A DNA stretch of 64,000 nt from positions 1 to 64,000 of the forward strand of contig JBBREP010000001.1 in NCBI GenBank assembly GCA_038202885.1. Direction: 5' to 3'. Each line of letters opens with the position of its first letter. Within the stretch, counting starts at the first letter, position 1. Made by a program: the position numbers and the translations under genes. Below are positions 60,692 through 64,000 of the stretch, piece after piece. This DNA is from JBBREP01 sp038202885 (GTDB lineage Bacteria; Actinomycetota; Acidimicrobiia; IMCC26256; PALSA-610). The notes beneath the pieces were generated by a model. The model saw only the letters and a list, made by a program, of their open reading frames with translations, searched no databases and was not told where the DNA came from.

Positions 60692-62443
60692 TCAGTGGCC
60701 TACCCACAGGCTGGTCGTTCCCGACGGTGAGACCCACGCTATGTCGTCGGCACCGTCACCGTTCAGGTCGCCCGCAGCAGGGGTGTACGTGCCACCGACG
60801 GTCACATCGGGGCCCTGCGTGAAACTCGTACCGCCCGCGTACCACAGGGAGTCGATCGCGCCACCCGGGCCGTACCAGAGCACGTCGGTGCGGTGATCGC
60901 TGTTGAAGTCACCGGCAATGGGCGTATACGCGCCGTGGATGCTGATCGCGGCACCGTTCGCGAACGTGCCGTTGAGTTTGCCGAGTCGGAGGTAGTCGGT
61001 GCCGGCGCCCGGCGCGTACCAGAGCACGTCGTCGCGTCCGTCGCCGTTGTAGTCGCCGACGATCGGCTTGTACGCACCGTTCACGTTGATGGCCGGGCCA
61101 TCGGTGAAGGTGCCGTCACCGACGCCGATGTACTCGTGGTCGGGTCCGGGTCCGGCTTGGTACAGGATCAGGTCGCACTTGCCGTCGCCGTTGAAATCGC
61201 CGGCAATGGGTTCGTAGTTCGAATTGATCGCGAACAGCACTTTCGAAGTGAAGTTCGAGGTGTCGTTGGTGCCGAACAGCACGTAGTCGCGGGCGATTCC
61301 CGGAGCGACGAGGATGATGTCGTCCTTGCCGTCGCCGTTCACGTCGCACACGGCATCGTGGTACGTACCGGAAATCGTCACAGGAAGCGATGACGAACCG
61401 GTGACCAGGTGGCGATACAACGCGTCGCTCAGCGTTCCGGGACGGTACTGGAGCACGTCGGCGATGCCGTCGCCGTTGAAATCGCCGACGATCGGTTCGG
61501 CATTCGCCAACATCGTGCGCGTGACGCCATTGGCGAGCGGCGGCGCGGCGATTGGCACACCGAACGATTCCAACCAACTTCTGAACGTTGCGACGCGCGT
61601 GAACGCGACGGTTTCACCACCACACACAATGCCCCACGACACGAGACCGATGAGTTGACGCTTGCCCTGAAAGCCGGCAACCGTGAGCGGGCCGCCGCTG
61701 TCACCGAAGCACGGTCCCGGAGCCGCGTTCGTGGTGCTGGGGTTCGCGGCACACAACATCGTTGCGGGATCGAAGTCGACGTTGTACTGGGCGTAGCGGG
61801 GTTGGCAGTACGAGTTGGGATGCACAGGAACGCTGGCGCCGCGCAGTTGGTTCGGATAGTCGGTAGGCGAGGTGCAGTCCGACCCCGCGCTCAAGCAACC
61901 CCAGCCCGAGATGAAGCCGGTTGCACCCGATACGTAGCGGTAGTCGCTCTGCGCGGGCACGACGTCGACCGGCGTGGTCGACACTGGGGTCGACAAGGTC
62001 AACAAGGCGAGATCGTTGCGGTCGCTGTGCACCGGGTCGTAGCTCGGGTGGCGGTGGATCGCGGCAACGCTGACGACCGTCCCACCTGTCGCGAGCTTGT
62101 CGGTGTTGACGACGACCTTCAGGTTCGCCGCGTCTTCTTTGACGCCATTGCGCAGGTCGCGGTACGTGCAGTGGCCGGCCGTGATGACCAGCGTCGAGGT
62201 GAGGACCGACCCGCCGCACTCGAACGCGTCGTTTCTGTCGTTCGTGTTGCGGGTGTCGAGGATCGCCGCCTGGAACGGCACCTTGCTGAGCGGTATCGCG
62301 CCACCGTTGACGATGAAGGGCGTCACGGATGTGTGTGTGCCCGAGGTGGCGCCCGAGGGCGTCACCGTCGCGCTGGCCGAGACCGAGCCGAGGCACAGCA
62401 CGACTGCGGTCAGCACCCCACCCAACCGGATTGTGCGAGACAT
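60692..62443 (-). CDS. Secreted trypsin-like serine protease with FG-GAP/VCBS repeats
   Basis: 583 aa from ATG 62443. A signal peptide (TIRLGGVLTAVVLCLGSVSASA) precedes an S1 protease domain with an IVNGG-type N-terminus after processing and an intact triad: His in LVITAGHC, Asp in RNDLALLTLS, Ser in CFGDSGGPL. From about residue 300 there are six FG-GAP/VCBS repeats with calcium-binding D-x-N-G-D-G loops (VGDFNGDGIADVLQYRPG, AGDFNGDGKCDLILYQAG). Extracellular; the repeats may anchor it to a surface polymer. Confidence 0.9.
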   Translation of the reverse strand: MSRTIRLGGVLTAVVLCLGSVSASATVTPSGATSGTHTSVTPFIVNGGAIPLSKVPFQAAILDTRNTNDRNDAFECGGSVLTSTLVITAGHCTYRDLRNGVKEDAANLKVVVNTDKLATGGTVVSVAAIHRHPSYDPVHSDRNDLALLTLSTPVSTTPVDVVPAQSDYRYVSGATGFISGWGCLSAGSDCTSPTDYPNQLRGASVPVHPNSYCQPRYAQYNVDFDPATMLCAANPSTTNAAPGPCFGDSGGPLTVAGFQGKRQLIGLVSWGIVCGGETVAFTRVATFRSWLESFGVPIAAPPLANGVTRTMLANAEPIVGDFNGDGIADVLQYRPGTLSDALYRHLVTGSSSLPVTISGTYHDAVCDVNGDGKDDIILVAPGIARDYVLFGTNDTSNFTSKVLFAINSNYEPIAGDFNGDGKCDLILYQAGPGPDHEYIGVGDGTFTDGPAINVNGAYKPIVGDYNGDGRDDVLWYAPGAGTDYLRLGKLNGTFANGAAISIHGAYTPIAGDFNSDHRTDVLWYGPGGAIDSLWYAGGTSFTQGPDVTVGGTYTPAAGDLNGDGADDIAWVSPSGTTSLWVGH

Positions 62444-62489
62444 GTTCAGCTCTATCGACGTGTGCGGAGGGAGTCTTGCACGATTTCGG

Positions 62490-63125
62490 TCAGTCCGTGA
62501 CGGTGTCTGCGGCGGATATCTCATGAGCATCGCAAAGCGCGGTGAGTGTGTCGCGCGCGAGCAACCGAGCGCTGGCGGGGTCGTAGTCGACCCAGATACC
62601 GCCGACATTGCGCAGCACCGTGGCGGTCGCGTGCCCGGCGCGGGCTGTCGCGGCCCGGGCCAACCCGCCGTGGGTGACCACCAGGAGTAATCCGGGTGCC
62701 ATGGCAGCGTGGAGGCGAGCGAGCGCGGCATCGAAGCGGGCGAGGAGCGTGGCCGTGTCCTCGCCCCCGACGGGTGCGTCGATGCGGCCGTGTCGCAACG
62801 CCTCGAATTCGTTGGGCCATTCGCGCTCGATCTCGTCGCGGGTACGCCCTTGCCACTCGCCCCCGTTGCGCTCGCGTAAGCCGGCATCGGTCACGACCGG
62901 GCCGAGGTCGAGCGCACTCGCGATGATCTCGGCCGTTGCTCGGGCCCGGGCCAACGGTGAGGACGCCACGCCCACGAACCCATGGCCAGCCGCGGCGAGC
63001 TGACGGGCCCGGCGCTGCGCCTGGTCGATCCCCACAGCACTGAGTTCGACGTCCAGCCAGCCCTGCCAGCGGGCCTCGGCGTTCCACGCCGTCTCGCCGT
63101 GGCGGAGCAACAGCAGGGGGCGCAT
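62490..63125 (-). CDS. Histidine phosphatase (phosphoglycerate mutase-like)
   Basis: 211 aa from ATG 63125. The catalytic RHG motif is LLLLRHGETAWNAEARWQGWLD, followed by SSPLARARATAEIIA, LRERNGGEWQGRTRDEIE and VVTHGGLARAATA. This is the branch-1 histidine phosphatase fold; it could be a phosphoglycerate mutase-like or a sugar/nucleotide phosphatase. It diverges from the thiolase gene. Confidence 0.9.
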   Translation of the reverse strand: MRPLLLLRHGETAWNAEARWQGWLDVELSAVGIDQAQRRARQLAAAGHGFVGVASSPLARARATAEIIASALDLGPVVTDAGLRERNGGEWQGRTRDEIEREWPNEFEALRHGRIDAPVGGEDTATLLARFDAALARLHAAMAPGLLLVVTHGGLARAATARAGHATATVLRNVGGIWVDYDPASARLLARDTLTALCDAHEISAADTVTD

Positions 63126-63253
63126 CCCTCGCAGTTCACCAGGTGCGGGCCCGAGCCCGGGAACCTGGTGCCGGGCAGGGCCCGTGGCGATTTCTTGACC
63201 GAGCGGTCTATCCTCGGGTATCTCGCTGTAGAGGCCCACCGAAGGAGCCCACC

Positions 63254-64000
63254 ATGCCCAGTGCCGTGATCGTCGATGCTGTTCGCACACCGCTCGGACG
63301 TCGCAACGGAGGCCTCGCCGGCACCCACCCGGTTGACCTGGCCGCCCATGTGCTCAAGTCGCTGGTCGATCGCACCGGTATCGATCCGGCCCTGATCGAA
63401 GACGTCATCATGGGCTGTGTCATGCAAGTGGGTGAGCAGGCCGTCAACATCGCTCGCAACTCGGCGCTCGCCGCCGGACTGCCCGACACCACACCCGGCA
63501 CCACCGTCGACCGTCAATGCGGCAGCTCCCAGCAGTCGGCGCATTTCGCGGCCCAGGGCGTGATTGCAGGCGCGTACGACGTTGTCATCGCCGCCGGCGT
63601 CGAGAACATGTCGCGTGTGCCGATGGGCGCGAGCTTCGCCAAAGGTGAATACGGCATTCCGTTCAGCGAGTTGCTCACGCAGCACTACCCGAACCTCGTG
63701 CCGCAAGGAATCTCGGCCGAGATGATCTCGGAGAAGTGGAGCATCAGCCGCGAACAGAATGACGCGTTCGCGCTGCAGTCGCATCAGCGTGCTTCTCGCG
63801 CGCGTGATGAGGGCCGTTTCGACCGCGAGATCGTGCCCGTCATCGTGCATGGCGAACAAGGTGAGCAACTCGTGTCGATCGACGAGGGGATCCGCCCCGA
63901 CAGCTCGCTTGAGACCTTGGCCCGGCTCAAGCCCGCGTTCAAGCCCGACGGTGTGATTACCGCAGGCAACTCCTCGCAGATCACCGACGGCGCGGCCGCG
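63254..64000 (+). CDS. Acetyl-CoA acetyltransferase (thiolase), 5' part only
   Basis: The first 249 codons from ATG 63254 (AAGGAG upstream); the gene continues past the window edge. The N-terminal thiolase sequence AVIVDAVRTPLGRRNGGLAG and the active-site TVDRQCGSSQQSAHFAA (Cys89) are present, followed by GVENMSRVPMGAS and VITAGNSSQITDGAAA. It either condenses acetyl-CoA or cleaves beta-ketoacyl-CoA. Confidence 0.95.
   Translation, partial: MPSAVIVDAVRTPLGRRNGGLAGTHPVDLAAHVLKSLVDRTGIDPALIEDVIMGCVMQVGEQAVNIARNSALAAGLPDTTPGTTVDRQCGSSQQSAHFAAQGVIAGAYDVVIAAGVENMSRVPMGASFAKGEYGIPFSELLTQHYPNLVPQGISAEMISEKWSISREQNDAFALQSHQRASRARDEGRFDREIVPVIVHGEQGEQLVSIDEGIRPDSSLETLARLKPAFKPDGVITAGNSSQITDGAAA

Overview
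The window is high-GC DNA from an actinobacterium and it spans the chromosomal replication origin. GTG and TTG starts are common, neighbouring genes often share stop/start overlaps (ATGA, GTGA, TTGA), and the gene order is the classic actinobacterial oriC order. From about 1 to 18.3 kb, read outward from the origin on the minus strand, it runs dnaA-dnaN-recF-dciA(DUF721)-gyrB-gyrA-DUF3566-tRNA-Ile ... tRNA-Ala. To the right it runs rpmH-rnpA-yidD-yidC-khpB(jag)-rsmG-parA-parB, then cwlM-like-trxA-trxB-(small membrane gene)-anti-sigma-sigM-like-degV-murJ-DUF6049 and pcnA. This closely parallels Mycobacterium tuberculosis (Rv0001-Rv0007 and Rv3907-Rv3924). The differences are a DegV gene, an HDAC-like deacylase, a lone PilT ATPase, and no MutT-type gene beside pcnA. 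Together these suggest a non-mycobacterial actinobacterium, possibly class Acidimicrobiia; this placement is inference only.

Layout. 0.1-8.1 kb: tRNA-Ala, a dehydrogenase-like gene coupled to a small membrane protein, a PAS/GGDEF/EAL c-di-GMP protein, a UspA protein, a membrane-embedded spermidine-synthase-like protein, tRNA-Ile and DUF3566. 8.1-18.3 kb: gyrA (carrying an intein), gyrB, dciA, recF, dnaN, oriC and dnaA. 18.7-24.3 kb: ribosomal protein L34, RNase P protein, membrane insertion, RNA binding, 16S methylation and chromosome partition, with two parS sites just before parA. 24.3-33.2 kb: a degenerate amidase (CwlM-like), the thioredoxin system, an ECF sigma/anti-sigma pair, DegV, MurJ and DUF6049. 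33.2-39.5 kb: HDAC-like, PilT, CCA transferase, methyltransferase, myo-inositol phosphate synthase and DUF5318. 39.7-45.2 kb: panB, the rpsF-ssb-rpsR-rplI operon, a DnaA-box-rich leader, dnaB and nucS.

45.2-62.5 kb is accessory and envelope-directed. It holds secreted and lipoprotein-like proteins, a beta-helix protein, and a tightly coupled minus-strand glycan-assembly block: DPM/GT2 transferase, polysaccharide deacetylase, a GT2-GT4 fusion, GT4, a flippase, and two polytopic membrane proteins. A seven-repeat FG-GAP propeller, a GT39-like membrane protein coupled to msrA, and a secreted trypsin fused to FG-GAP/VCBS repeats follow. The window ends with a histidine phosphatase and the 5' part of a thiolase gene.

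The most notable observations are the LAGLIDADG intein placed immediately after the GyrA catalytic tyrosine, a CwlM homologue that has lost all visible zinc ligands, a DnaA-box cluster directly upstream of dnaB about 26 kb from oriC, an S18 protein with a long acidic tail, an unexplained intergenic word (CCGGACGRAGTAGGCGCA), and a surface-glycan locus centred on a fused two-domain glycosyltransferase.
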